From assembly GCF_900109615.1 (NCBI RefSeq), contig NZ_FOIX01000003.1:558001-622000 (forward strand): DNA of 64,000 bases, read 5' to 3'. This stretch comes from Kaistella antarctica. GTDB lineage: Bacteria > Bacteroidota > Bacteroidia > Flavobacteriales > Weeksellaceae. This document shows positions 7,941-16,971 of this stretch, piece after piece. The notes below the pieces were generated by a model. It was not told the origin of the DNA and made no database searches. It worked only from the letters and a program-made list of their open reading frames with translations. Within the stretch, counting starts at the first letter, position 1. Each line of letters starts with the position of its first letter. The position numbers were made by a program, and so were the translations under genes.

Positions 7941-10900
7941 TTACTGCGTGGCCTTCATAATCGCAGAGGTAATTTGGCTTTCTTTTTCTTTTGAGTAGGT
8001 GGAATCATAAGGCTCCATAATGTCAAACAAATAGGTGTAAAAAGGCGTAATCTTTTGAACTTTATCTGCTTCACTAAAAGCTTTTTCTTTGCCCATGGTT
8101 TGTAAATCTTTAATAAAAGTATTGAATTTTTTATCTATTGGTTCGAGAGATTTTACCAAGTAATCGTAACCTTTATCTTTCTGACCGATTTTCGCGTACG
8201 CATCGGAAACCGCTCCCACTACTAATGAATATTCCATTGGTTTGGTTCGCATTTGTCTGCCGACAAATCGCTGTTCTCTTTCAGATAAACTGTTATAATA
8301 TTCATACTCCGTAAAGATTCCTTTTTTCAATTCCTCGGCAAGCTTTAATCCTTTCTGTTCTTGGCCAGCCACGATGTAGCCGTAAACCATTGAACTTAAA
8401 GAACGCGGATCATTATATTTTGAAACTGGAATTTCTCTGGAAGCTAAATCTAATACTTCCACAGCTTTGGCTTTTTGTCCAGAAAGAGAAAGTGCTTCGG
8501 CAGCACGGCTGGCAGAACTTCTATAACTTACAATATTCTGAGTACACGTTTCGTCGAAATGAACATTCAAATCTTTGAAATTACCCCATCTGAAATTTTT
8601 AACAATACTATATAAGGAGTTGGCGTCTACTCTACCCATTTCTCCATCTTCACGTTCTTTGGTTTCAATCGGAACTAAACGGTAACTAAATCCGTCATAT
8701 TGCAAATAATCTCCCAAAAAGAATAAGTTTTCAGGATCATAAATACCGCCTGAAGAGAAGTTAATCGGTCGCTTCCAATCGAAGTTTGCCAAAATATCCA
8801 TCAACAATAAATTGTTTTTGAACATGCTCGTTTTCTTATATTCAATCGTAATTTGATCAACGGTACTTGCTAAATCCTTCTGCTCAATTGTTCCCGATTT
8901 CAAAGCGTTTTGTTTGTTGACCGGTAAAACGAATTTAGAAACAGGCAGGAAATTGAACTTCTCATATTTTGCTTCCCCAAAAATCATCTTTAAAATTTCA
9001 TCTTTATTATCAGATTTTAATTTAATAAAATTGACGGCTTCTTTTAGCGTCATCGAATCTTGGGATAAAAACTTTCTAAATTCTGGGAAAACATCATCAG
9101 GAGCTCCTTGCTCTTTCATATTTGAAAAAATATTCTCCCAATCCTTTTTGCCCATAATGAAGATCTGGTCATTCGTTCCATCACGGTAATCTTCATGCGT
9201 AAACACCGACGGAACCGGCATGGATTCATAGGTTCTTCTTTTTACCTGATCAATATTCCAAGGGGTGGAAAGCAAAGTAAAATTCACCACCTTCACATCT
9301 GGTCGCATGCCGGAAGTTTCTTGCATTCCCCAAATTGGGTAGGTATCATTATCACCGTAAACAAATAGAATATCGTTTTTCGGTAAAGATTTTAAAGTAG
9401 AATATGCGTAATCGTAAGCGGCGTATCTCCCACTTCTGTCATGAACATTATAGTTCTGAAAACCCATCATTAATGGAATTCCGAGAAGAATAACTCCGGC
9501 TCCAATATTTAAAGAGTTTGATTTTACTTTTTCCTGTAAATACCAAAGTATTGCACCGGCTCCCAGACCGATCCAAATCGCAAAAGCATAGAAAGAGCCG
9601 ACCATGGCGTAATCTCTTTCCCGCACTTCGAAGGGTTTTACACCGGTGTAGAAAATAATTCCGACACTTGTGATAATAAACAAGGATAAGATGCCGTAGA
9701 ATCGTCCGAAATCACGATTGAGCTGGAAAAAGAAACCGATTAATCCTAAAAGTAAAGGTAAAAAGAAAAAGCCGACGGTACTTTCATTTTTAAATTTTGC
9801 CGGCATCTTGCTTTGATCGCCATACATCGCATTATCGATAAATGAAATTCCGGAAATCCAGTTTCCGCGGTTGTTTTCCATATTCCCTTCGAGGTCATTT
9901 TGGCGACCGACGAAGTTCCACATCAAATATCTTACAAAGTAATATCCATTTTGGAAGGTGAAGAAATAGTCTAAATTTTGGGCTAAAGAAGGCTTTTGAA
10001 CATTGATTAAATTATAAGGTTTGACTTGTAAATAATCAGCTGCTTTGATTGTACCATCCTCATATTTTTTACGAAGATCATCAAAAATCTGAATAGCTTC
10101 CGGACTATCCGCTACGTCTGCATTTTCATAATTAAAGGAGAAATCTGGCGCACCGTACATGGCGATATAGTTTTCCATCACCCCTTTATCTTCGTTAAAC
10201 ATTCTTGGCAAAATGCTTACATGATCTTGGCTGAAAACGTAATCGAATCGTTCGCCTACTTTACGGTAGGTTTTTGCTTTTTCATCTTTTTCATAGACAT
10301 CGTCAGTTTTTCTCGTTTTATAACTTCCGTCTTCGTTTTTCTGAATTCCGTTAGCATCTAAATAGGCGGTGTAATTTTGACCGTAAGAAGTTGGCCAGTC
10401 ACCATATTGTACCCGATTGTAATAATCGAGCATCCCAATTGCATTATCAGGATTGTTCAAGTTCATAGGTGGATTTGCGGTTGCACGAATCGGAATTACC
10501 ATCCAACAAGAAAAACCAATCATCATATAAACCACTGAAAGAATAATGGTTTGGTAGATATTCTTTTTAATATTCCGAGCGTATTTCAACGCAAAATAGC
10601 AGAGTGCAACTAAAATAATAAACGCGATGATTGTTCCCGAATGGAAAGGCATCCCAATTCCGTTTACGGCAAAAACTTCCATCTTTCCAAACAAAGTCAT
10701 GATTAGAGGGAAGATTCCTTTAAATACAATCGCTAAAATCACTAGAGTAATAACATTTGCCCACAGAAAACTTTTCCAGGAAAAGGTATAGTTTCGAGCG
10801 TAGTAAATGAAACAAACGGCTGGTATCGCTAGCATTCCCATCATGTGAACCCCAACTGACAAACCAGTTACAAAGAAAATTAGAATAATCCAGCGTTCGT

Positions 10901-11426
10901 TATCTGATTCTAAATATTCATTTTCCCATTTGGTAATTAACCATAATAAAAGGGCGATGAACATTGACGCCATTGAATAAACTTCACCTTCTACAGCTGA
11001 AAACCAAAAAGTGTCTGAAAAAGTAAAACACAAGGCGCCTATAACTCCAGCAAATAAGATGGAGATTTCTTGATGCTGGGTAACTTCATTAAAATCTTTA
11101 TGCAATAATCTTCGCACAAGATGCGTAATCGTCCAAAATAAAAACAAAATGGTGAAGGCACTAAATAAAGCGGACAATCCATTGATCACGACTGAATAAT
11201 TTTCACCATTACCAAAAGCAAGCATGGCTACAACAGCACCAACCAATTGGAAAAGTGCGGCACCTGGAGCATGGGTAACTTCTAATTTAACGGCAGAAGA
11301 AATATATTCTCCTGTATCCCAGAAACTAAAATTCCGCTCCATGGTTGAGAGGTAAGTGAGAAAAGCAATGACGAACACGACCCAACCTAAAACGGTGTTC
11401 CACTGTTTAAAAGCCCAATTTTTCAT
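7941..11426 (-). CDS. DUF2723 (TMEM260-like) multi-spanning membrane protein
   Basis: 1161 aa. The N-terminal about 330 residues hold many transmembrane helices and the family signature NFSFWDTGEYISSAVKLEVT with HAPGAALFQLVG. More helices follow around 555-665, then a large soluble C-terminal part that includes a GDNDTYP motif and TPR-like helices near the end (ALSLSGQKAKAVEVLDLA). The family is now linked to TMEM260, a eukaryotic protein O-mannosyltransferase, and the early Asp/Glu pair (WDTGEYI) fits a GT-C glycosyltransferase. A role in exporting or glycosylating surface proteins is inference. It is first in a two-gene operon with the deaminase. Confidence 0.87.
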   Translation of the reverse strand: MKNWAFKQWNTVLGWVVFVIAFLTYLSTMERNFSFWDTGEYISSAVKLEVTHAPGAALFQLVGAVVAMLAFGNGENYSVVINGLSALFSAFTILFLFWTITHLVRRLLHKDFNEVTQHQEISILFAGVIGALCFTFSDTFWFSAVEGEVYSMASMFIALLLWLITKWENEYLESDNERWIILIFFVTGLSVGVHMMGMLAIPAVCFIYYARNYTFSWKSFLWANVITLVILAIVFKGIFPLIMTLFGKMEVFAVNGIGMPFHSGTIIAFIILVALCYFALKYARNIKKNIYQTIILSVVYMMIGFSCWMVIPIRATANPPMNLNNPDNAIGMLDYYNRVQYGDWPTSYGQNYTAYLDANGIQKNEDGSYKTRKTDDVYEKDEKAKTYRKVGERFDYVFSQDHVSILPRMFNEDKGVMENYIAMYGAPDFSFNYENADVADSPEAIQIFDDLRKKYEDGTIKAADYLQVKPYNLINVQKPSLAQNLDYFFTFQNGYYFVRYLMWNFVGRQNDLEGNMENNRGNWISGISFIDNAMYGDQSKMPAKFKNESTVGFFFLPLLLGLIGFFFQLNRDFGRFYGILSLFIITSVGIIFYTGVKPFEVRERDYAMVGSFYAFAIWIGLGAGAILWYLQEKVKSNSLNIGAGVILLGIPLMMGFQNYNVHDRSGRYAAYDYAYSTLKSLPKNDILFVYGDNDTYPIWGMQETSGMRPDVKVVNFTLLSTPWNIDQVKRRTYESMPVPSVFTHEDYRDGTNDQIFIMGKKDWENIFSNMKEQGAPDDVFPEFRKFLSQDSMTLKEAVNFIKLKSDNKDEILKMIFGEAKYEKFNFLPVSKFVLPVNKQNALKSGTIEQKDLASTVDQITIEYKKTSMFKNNLLLMDILANFDWKRPINFSSGGIYDPENLFFLGDYLQYDGFSYRLVPIETKEREDGEMGRVDANSLYSIVKNFRWGNFKDLNVHFDETCTQNIVSYRSSASRAAEALSLSGQKAKAVEVLDLASREIPVSKYNDPRSLSSMVYGYIVAGQEQKGLKLAEELKKGIFTEYEYYNSLSEREQRFVGRQMRTKPMEYSLVVGAVSDAYAKIGQKDKGYDYLVKSLEPIDKKFNTFIKDLQTMGKEKAFSEADKVQKITPFYTYLFDIMEPYDSTYSKEKESQITSAIMKATQ

Positions 11427-11611
11427 ATTAAATTTTCAATGTTGCGAAAATAAGGTTTTTAACTTATTATATGATGATTTTAACAAAATTTAAACAATAC
11501 GCTAAGTTTCTACAAGAAATGTACAACGCTGCAAAATACGTTGTCCACTGACATATCTCATAGATTGAAATACAAACCAAGGTAATGATAGTTCAATTAT
11601 TTATTTTTTAG

Positions 11612-11619
11612 TATTTTTG
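11612..11619 (+). promoter_or_regulatory. Candidate -7 element for the cysteine-synthase-like gene
   Basis: TATTTTTG lies 32 bases before the ATG at 11652. An earlier ATG at 11642 is followed within five codons by a stop, which supports the later start. Confidence 0.5.
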
Positions 11620-11651
11620 CATTCGGTTTTAATAGACTAAAATGAAGAATA

Positions 11652-12689
11652 ATGACTAATGTTCACGATAACATTCTGGGCCTAATTGGTAATACTCCTT
11701 TGGTTAGACTGAATGAAGTTACCAAAGAGATTCCTGCTACCGTATATGCTAAATTAGAATCATATAATCCTGGCCATTCTACCAAGGACCGTATTGCAAT
11801 TCATATCATCGAAGCAGCTGAGAAAAAAGGCCTTTTAAAACCTGGCTCAACCGTCGTTGAAACCACCTCTGGAAATACGGGGTTTTCAATCGCGATGGTT
11901 TGCATCATCAAAGGTTATAACTGTATTTTGGCGGTAAGTGATAAAACGAAGCAAGAAAAAATTGCCTATCTGAAGGCTTTAGGAGCTACTGTTTATATTT
12001 GTCCCGCAAATGTAGCAGCAGACGATCCCAGATCCTATTATGAGGTTGCGAAAAGAGTCGCTTCAGAAACTCCCAATTCCATTTACATCAATCAGTATTT
12101 CAACGAATTAAATATAGATGCTCATTACCAAAGTACGGGTCCCGAAATCTGGGCGCAAACTGATGGTAAAATTACGCACTTAGTTGCCTGTACAGGAACA
12201 GGAGGAACACTTTCAGGTTCTGCTAAATTTTTAAAAGAGAAGAATCCTAATATCAAAATCATTGGTGTTGACGCTTCTGGATCTATTCTGAAAAGCTATC
12301 ATGAAACTGGCGAAGTTCATGAAGAAGATATTCATCCTTACCAAATTGAAGGGATGGGAAAAAATCTAATTCCAGGAGCTTTATTATTTGATCAGATTGA
12401 CGAATTCGTTCGGGTCAATGATGAAATGGCTGCCTATCGAACACGCGAAATTGCTTTGAAAGAAGCTATCATGGGTGGTTATACAACTGGTGCCGTAACG
12501 CAAGGACTTTTACAATATGCGAACGCTAATCCTTTTCAAAAGGACGATATCGTGGTGATGATCTATCCAGATCATGGGTCCAGATACATTACTAAAGTAT
12601 ACAGTGATCAATGGATGGCAGACCAAGGATTTATAAACAATGGAGTTCACAATTATGACAAAGTTTATAAAACAGAATTGATCAAATAG
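11652..12689 (+). CDS. PLP-dependent cysteine synthase/CBS-family enzyme, probable cysteate synthase (CapA-type)
   Basis: 345 aa, fold-type II PLP enzyme. The PLP lysine is Lys45 in PGHSTKDR, the SGNTG loop is at 73-77 and the phosphate-binding GTGGTLSG loop at 182-189. The usual cysteine synthase sequence before the lysine (GGSVKDR or SGSVKDR) is changed to GHSTKDR. Directly downstream is an alpha-oxoamine synthase. That pair matches the described arrangement in sulfonolipid-making Bacteroidota, where a CBS-like enzyme makes L-cysteate from O-phosphoserine and sulfite, and the partner acylates it. By family alone it could also be a cysteine or cystathionine beta-synthase. A terminator lies between the two genes, so they are adjacent but separately transcribed. 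Confidence 0.85.
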   Translation: MTNVHDNILGLIGNTPLVRLNEVTKEIPATVYAKLESYNPGHSTKDRIAIHIIEAAEKKGLLKPGSTVVETTSGNTGFSIAMVCIIKGYNCILAVSDKTKQEKIAYLKALGATVYICPANVAADDPRSYYEVAKRVASETPNSIYINQYFNELNIDAHYQSTGPEIWAQTDGKITHLVACTGTGGTLSGSAKFLKEKNPNIKIIGVDASGSILKSYHETGEVHEEDIHPYQIEGMGKNLIPGALLFDQIDEFVRVNDEMAAYRTREIALKEAIMGGYTTGAVTQGLLQYANANPFQKDDIVVMIYPDHGSRYITKVYSDQWMADQGFINNGVHNYDKVYKTELIK

Positions 12690-12712
12690 GATAATATTAA
12701 AAAAAAATAAAG

Positions 12713-12747
12713 AAAAAACCTTTTTGTAATGAGCGAAAGGTTTTTTT
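12713..12747 (+). terminator. Rho-independent terminator after the cysteate-synthase-like gene
   Basis: AAAAAACCTTT (12713-12723) pairs with AAAGGTTTTTT (12736-12746) around a 12-base loop, with the T run built into the 3' arm. Confidence 0.8.
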
Positions 12748-12760
12748 AGTTTAAAATAAT

Positions 12761-12768
12761 TAACTTTG
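12761..12768 (+). promoter_or_regulatory. Candidate -7 element for the alpha-oxoamine synthase gene
   Basis: TAACTTTG lies 25 bases before the ATG at 12794 and just after the preceding terminator, so the gene probably has its own promoter. Confidence 0.5.
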
Positions 12769-12793
12769 AGTAGTTACAAATAACATTTAAATA

Positions 12794-14068
12794 ATGAAAG
12801 ATATTTTTGATCGCCTTAGAGAAAACCCAGGACCATTGGGACAATTTGCCGATTATGCCGAGGGTTATTTTGTTTTTCCAAAACTAGAAGGTCCTATCGG
12901 TCCGAGAATGAGATTTCAAGGTAGAGAAGTTATATTCTGGAGTGCAAATGACTATTTAGGTCTTTGCAACCATCCAGAAGTTTTAGAAGCTGATGCAAAA
13001 GCTGCGGCTGAATACGGATTGTTTTACCCAATGGGTGCGAGAGCGATGTCTGGTGAAACAGAACAGCATCAACAATTAGAAAGAGAATTAGCCGAATTCG
13101 TAGAGAAAGAATCTGCATACCTTTTAAATTTTGGTTACCAAGGAATGGTTTCTACCATAGATGCCCTAGTTGGCAGACATGATGTAATTGTTTATGATGC
13201 CGATTCACACGCTTGTATCGTTGACGGTGTACGTCTTCATATGGGTAAAAGTTTCACCTATAAGCACAACGATATCGCGAGTTTAGAAAAAAACTTGATT
13301 AGAGCAACTAAGGTTGCAGAAGAACAAGGTGGTGGAATTTTAGTAGTCACAGAAGGAGTTTTCGGAATGCGCGGAATGCAAGGAAAAGTTAAAGAGATTT
13401 GCGATTTGAAATCAAAATACAATTTCAGATTATTACTTGATGACGCTCACGGTTTTGGAACTTTGGGAAAAACAGGTGCTGGTGCTGGTGAAGAACAAGG
13501 TTGTCAAGATCAGGTTGATGTTTACTTTTCAACTTTCGCTAAATCGATGGCAGGTTTCGGCGCATTTATCGCAGCAGACAAGGATATTATCCGAATTTTA
13601 AAATATAATTTACGTTCGCAAGTTTTTGCAAAATCTTTAACAATGCCAATGGTTATTGGAGGATTAAAAAGACTAGAATTATTACGCACAAGACCTGAAA
13701 TCAAAGAAAAACTTTGGGAGAACGTTCGTAAATTACAGAATGGATTATTAGAAAGAGGTTTCAATTTAGGAGGCTCTAATACATGTGTAACTCCAGTAAT
13801 GATGGAAGGTTCTACCGTAGAGGCTACCCTACTTTCCAGAGATTTAAGAGAGAATTTTGGAATTTTCACCTCAGTCGTTATTTATCCAGTTATTCCAAAA
13901 GGAATGATTTTGCTGAGATTAATTCCAACTGCGTCGCATACCGATTCAGAAATTAATGAAACTTTAGCAGCATTTGAGGCGATTCATGAAAAACTAGCTT
14001 CCGGCTTTTACAAAAAGCAAGAGCAAGAATTATTGGAGGAAAAAAATCTCCAATTCAAGGATTCGTAA
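12794..14068 (+). CDS. Alpha-oxoamine synthase, probable cysteate C-fatty acyltransferase (CapB/SulA-type)
   Basis: 424 aa, fold-type I PLP enzyme of the serine palmitoyltransferase/KBL/BioF family. It condenses an amino acid with a fatty acyl thioester and releases CO2. Visible motifs: SANDYLGL (50-57), DSHACIVDG (137-145), DDAHGFGTLG (216-225) and the PLP lysine Lys250 in FSTFAKSMAGFGAF. The sequence is typical of a highly conserved Flavobacteriia protein. With the CBS-like neighbour, the best reading is condensation of L-cysteate with a branched acyl-CoA or acyl-ACP to give the 3-keto form of capnine/sulfobacin. Serine palmitoyltransferase for sphingolipids is the main alternative. It ends at its own strong terminator. 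Confidence 0.87.
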   Translation: MKDIFDRLRENPGPLGQFADYAEGYFVFPKLEGPIGPRMRFQGREVIFWSANDYLGLCNHPEVLEADAKAAAEYGLFYPMGARAMSGETEQHQQLERELAEFVEKESAYLLNFGYQGMVSTIDALVGRHDVIVYDADSHACIVDGVRLHMGKSFTYKHNDIASLEKNLIRATKVAEEQGGGILVVTEGVFGMRGMQGKVKEICDLKSKYNFRLLLDDAHGFGTLGKTGAGAGEEQGCQDQVDVYFSTFAKSMAGFGAFIAADKDIIRILKYNLRSQVFAKSLTMPMVIGGLKRLELLRTRPEIKEKLWENVRKLQNGLLERGFNLGGSNTCVTPVMMEGSTVEATLLSRDLRENFGIFTSVVIYPVIPKGMILLRLIPTASHTDSEINETLAAFEAIHEKLASGFYKKQEQELLEEKNLQFKDS

Positions 14069-14093
14069 AATTTTTCAGAATATATTTTTATAT

Positions 14094-14125
14094 AGACCGT
14101 TTGAAAAATTCAGACGGTCTTCTAT
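14094..14125 (+). terminator. Terminator after the alpha-oxoamine synthase gene
   Basis: AGACCGTTTGAA (14094-14105) pairs with TTCAGACGGTCT (14109-14120), with one U-G wobble, followed by a T-rich stretch. Confidence 0.8.
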
Positions 14126-14147
14126 TTATTTTATCCCCATTAAAAAC

Positions 14148-14558
14148 ATGAGCCAAGTTATTATTACCAAACAAGATTTCAATAAAATCCATAGATCTAT
14201 TACCGATGCTAAAGCTAAAAACAGCATCAAACCTGAAGAAGCTGAGAAACTTCTAGCAGAATTGAAATCAGCAAAAATTGTAGAACAAGACAAAGTAGAC
14301 GGCGATGTCGTCACTATGAATTCGATTGTAAAAATTCATTTCCAGAATAATAAAACGACGATGGAGTTTACGTTAGTTTATCCAGCGGATGCGAATATTA
14401 AAGAGCGCAAAATCTCTATCTTTTCCTCTGTTGCGTCCGCATTGATTGGCTATCGTGTCGGTGATGAAATCGATTGGCTAATTCCTTCAGGCATGACGAA
14501 AATTGTAATTGATGAAGTACTCTATCAGCCAGAATCTGCTGGAGATTTTGAACTGTAA
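14148..14558 (+). CDS. GreA/GreB C-terminal-domain protein, Rnk-like
   Basis: 136 aa. The first about 50 residues form a short helical region (KPEEAEKLLAELKSAKIV). The rest is the FKBP-like Gre C-terminal domain, with DVVTMNSIVKIHF, FTLVYPADANIKERKISI, ASALIGYRVGDEIDWLIPSG and IVIDEVLYQPE. This fits Rnk (regulator of nucleoside diphosphate kinase), which binds RNA polymerase but has a short coiled coil and so no transcript-cleavage activity. The length agrees with Rnk rather than with GreA (about 158 aa). The gene stands alone between two terminators. Confidence 0.88.
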   Translation: MSQVIITKQDFNKIHRSITDAKAKNSIKPEEAEKLLAELKSAKIVEQDKVDGDVVTMNSIVKIHFQNNKTTMEFTLVYPADANIKERKISIFSSVASALIGYRVGDEIDWLIPSGMTKIVIDEVLYQPESAGDFEL

Positions 14559-14580
14559 ATTACGAGATATTAAAGAATTA

Positions 14581-14612
14581 AAAAACCGTTAGAACCATCT
14601 GACGGTTTTTTT
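14581..14612 (+). terminator. Terminator after the Rnk-like gene
   Basis: AAAAACCGTTAGA (14581-14593) pairs with TCTGACGGTTTTT (14598-14610) around a four-base loop, with one U-G wobble and a T run. A strong terminator. Confidence 0.88.
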
Positions 14613-14651
14613 CAAAATAAAATCAATGGCCTTAAATCCAAAGATTTAAAA

Positions 14652-14659
14652 TAAATTTG
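14652..14659 (+). promoter_or_regulatory. Candidate -7 element for the radical SAM gene
   Basis: TAAATTTG. Its last three bases are the TTG at 14657, the first possible start codon. If this is the promoter, transcription begins near 14666 and translation must start downstream, at the TTG at 14675. Confidence 0.4.
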
Positions 14660-14674
14660 CAAAAAGAAAATCGC

Positions 14675-16870
14675 TTGAAAGATCTGCTCCTCATCACTCC
14701 GCCTTTTACCCAACTCAACACTCCTTATCCGGCCACGGCTTATATTAAAGGTTTTTTGAATACCAAAAATATTTCAAGTTATCAGATTGATTTGGGAATT
14801 GAAGTGATCTTAGAATTATTTTCAAAAAGTGGAATTGAAAATGTTTTTGCAGGAGACATCAATTTAGTAGAAACTTCAGAAAACTCAAAGCGAATTTTTG
14901 CATTGAGGGAAGAATATGTTAAGACCATCGATCAGGTTGTTCTATTCCTTCAAAATCATAATCCAACTTTAGCAAGGCAAATCTGCAGTATGAATTTTCT
15001 GCCAGAAGCTTCCCGTTTTAATCAGCTTGATGACCTGGAATTTGCGTTCGGAAATATGGGTTTGCAGGATAAGGCCAAACACCTGGCGACGTTATACTTA
15101 GAAGACATTTCAGATTATATCGTAGAGAATATTGATGCTGATTTCGGGTTTAGCAGATATGCGGAGCGGATTGGTCAAAGTGCGAATTCCTATGATGAAC
15201 TCTATTCAAAGTTAAATTCTAACTTAACTTTTACGGATGATTTTACTTTAAAATTATTGAAAGAAAAAATAGATTTAGTTCAGCCTAAATTGGTTTGTTT
15301 TTCTGTTCCTTTTCCCGGAAACTTATACGCTGCTTTCCGGTGCGCTCAATTTATTAAAACACATTATCCGGAACTTAGAATTGTGATGGGCGGTGGTTTT
15401 CCGAATACGGAGTTGAGAGAGTTAAAGGATTCTCGCGTCTTCGAATTTTTTGATTACATCTCTTTAGATGATGGCGAATTGCCCATTGAACTGGTTTATG
15501 AAAATGTGATTTCAGGGAAAGAGATAGCAGAAGGTGAATTCAAAAGAACTTTTGTCTTAGAAAATCAAGAAGTCACTTACAAAAACAATACAACGAAATC
15601 TGATTATAAACAAGCTTTCATCGGAACGCCCGATTATACCGATCTGCTCTTAGACCAATATATTTCCGTTATTGAAATCGCCAATCCGATGCACAGTTTA
15701 TGGAGCGACGGACGTTGGAATAAATTGACCATGGCGCACGGCTGCTATTGGGGAAAATGTACGTTCTGTGATATTTCTTTAGATTACGTTAAATTATACG
15801 AACCGATTTCCGCTAAAATTTTGGTGGATCGGATGGAGGAATTGATCGCCCAAACTGGAGAATCAGGTTTCCATTTTGTAGATGAAGCAGCACCGCCAGC
15901 TTTGATGAGAGAAGTAGCGTTAGAAATTTTACGAAGAAACTTGGTAGTCACTTGGTGGACGAATATTCGTTTTGAAAAAAGCTTTAGCAAAGACTTATGT
16001 TTCCTTTTAAAAACTTCAGGTTTAGTTGCTGTTTCTGGTGGACTCGAAGTTGCCAGTGATCGTTTGCTTAAATTAATAGACAAAGGTGTTTCTGTACATC
16101 AAGTCGCAAAAGTGACCCGCAATTTTACTGAAGCTGGCGTGATGGTTCATTCTTATTTAATGTACGGATTTCCAACGCAGACCATTCAGGAAACGGTGGA
16201 TTCCTTGGAAATGGTCAGACAATTATTTGAAATGGGAATTGTGCAAAGTGGTTTCTGGCATCAGTTTGCCATGACTGCTCACTCACCGATCGGAAATAAC
16301 CCAGAAGAGTTTGGCGTAAAACCTTTGAAGAAAGAAATACTCTTTGCGCATAACGATATCGACTTTACCGATGAAACTGGAATTGATCATAATAAATTCA
16401 GTTTTGGTTTAAAGAAATCGTTATTGAACTTTATGCACGGAATTAATTTTGACCTCCCATTGAAAGATTGGTTTGATTTTAAAATCCCCAAAACAACCAT
16501 TCACCCAGATTATATCCATGATTGTCTTTTGGAAGAGGAAAGCTTGGTTTTCAAGGGAAATTCAAAATTGCTTTTTCTGGATAAGAATGCAAATGTAGAG
16601 ACTTTCGTAAAAAACACTAGAGCGGGAGCTTTTGAGTTAAGCAGATTAACGTTTCATCTTAAAACCAATATTGTAAAAATCGAACTAGACCGTATTAAAG
16701 CAGACTGGCTCATGAAAATATTCGCGGAGAATTCAACCGATAATCCTAAGAAAATTACGCTTCAACAACTGAAAACTCAATTTGAAGAAACTTTTGAGGA
16801 TTTTGATTTATTCTGGTTTTCAAAACCAATTCAACAATTGAAAGAAAACGGCGTTATTTTGAGTTTGTAA
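14675..16870 (+). CDS. B12-binding-domain-type radical SAM protein
   Basis: 731 aa from the TTG at 14675; an extension to the TTG at 14657 gives 737 aa. I prefer the shorter form because the longer start lies inside a -7 element, and the protein then opens with MKDLLLITPPFTQLNTPYP, a normal Rossmann strand. The N-terminal part resembles a cobalamin-binding domain (PKLVCFSVPFPGNLYAAFRC then IVMGGGFPNTELRE). The radical SAM core carries the iron-sulfur cysteines in GCYWGKCTFCD, spaced CX4CX2C. It continues with FVDEAAPP, VTWWTNIRFEK and VSGGLEVASDRLL. The substrate is unknown. No partner enzyme adjoins it. Confidence 0.88.
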   Translation: MKDLLLITPPFTQLNTPYPATAYIKGFLNTKNISSYQIDLGIEVILELFSKSGIENVFAGDINLVETSENSKRIFALREEYVKTIDQVVLFLQNHNPTLARQICSMNFLPEASRFNQLDDLEFAFGNMGLQDKAKHLATLYLEDISDYIVENIDADFGFSRYAERIGQSANSYDELYSKLNSNLTFTDDFTLKLLKEKIDLVQPKLVCFSVPFPGNLYAAFRCAQFIKTHYPELRIVMGGGFPNTELRELKDSRVFEFFDYISLDDGELPIELVYENVISGKEIAEGEFKRTFVLENQEVTYKNNTTKSDYKQAFIGTPDYTDLLLDQYISVIEIANPMHSLWSDGRWNKLTMAHGCYWGKCTFCDISLDYVKLYEPISAKILVDRMEELIAQTGESGFHFVDEAAPPALMREVALEILRRNLVVTWWTNIRFEKSFSKDLCFLLKTSGLVAVSGGLEVASDRLLKLIDKGVSVHQVAKVTRNFTEAGVMVHSYLMYGFPTQTIQETVDSLEMVRQLFEMGIVQSGFWHQFAMTAHSPIGNNPEEFGVKPLKKEILFAHNDIDFTDETGIDHNKFSFGLKKSLLNFMHGINFDLPLKDWFDFKIPKTTIHPDYIHDCLLEEESLVFKGNSKLLFLDKNANVETFVKNTRAGAFELSRLTFHLKTNIVKIELDRIKADWLMKIFAENSTDNPKKITLQQLKTQFEETFEDFDLFWFSKPIQQLKENGVILSL

Positions 16871-16971
16871 TTTCTTTGAGTTGTGAAATTTCGGAAAAAA
16901 TTTAACAAAATTTTATTTGGACTAGAAAAATATTGGATACAAAGTTGATGCGTGCAACTTAAAATAAACCA

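Noticed and set aside
13522..13869. 115-codon open frame on minus inside the alpha-oxoamine synthase
   Set aside because: It is fully inside a well-supported gene, and its sequence has no family pattern.
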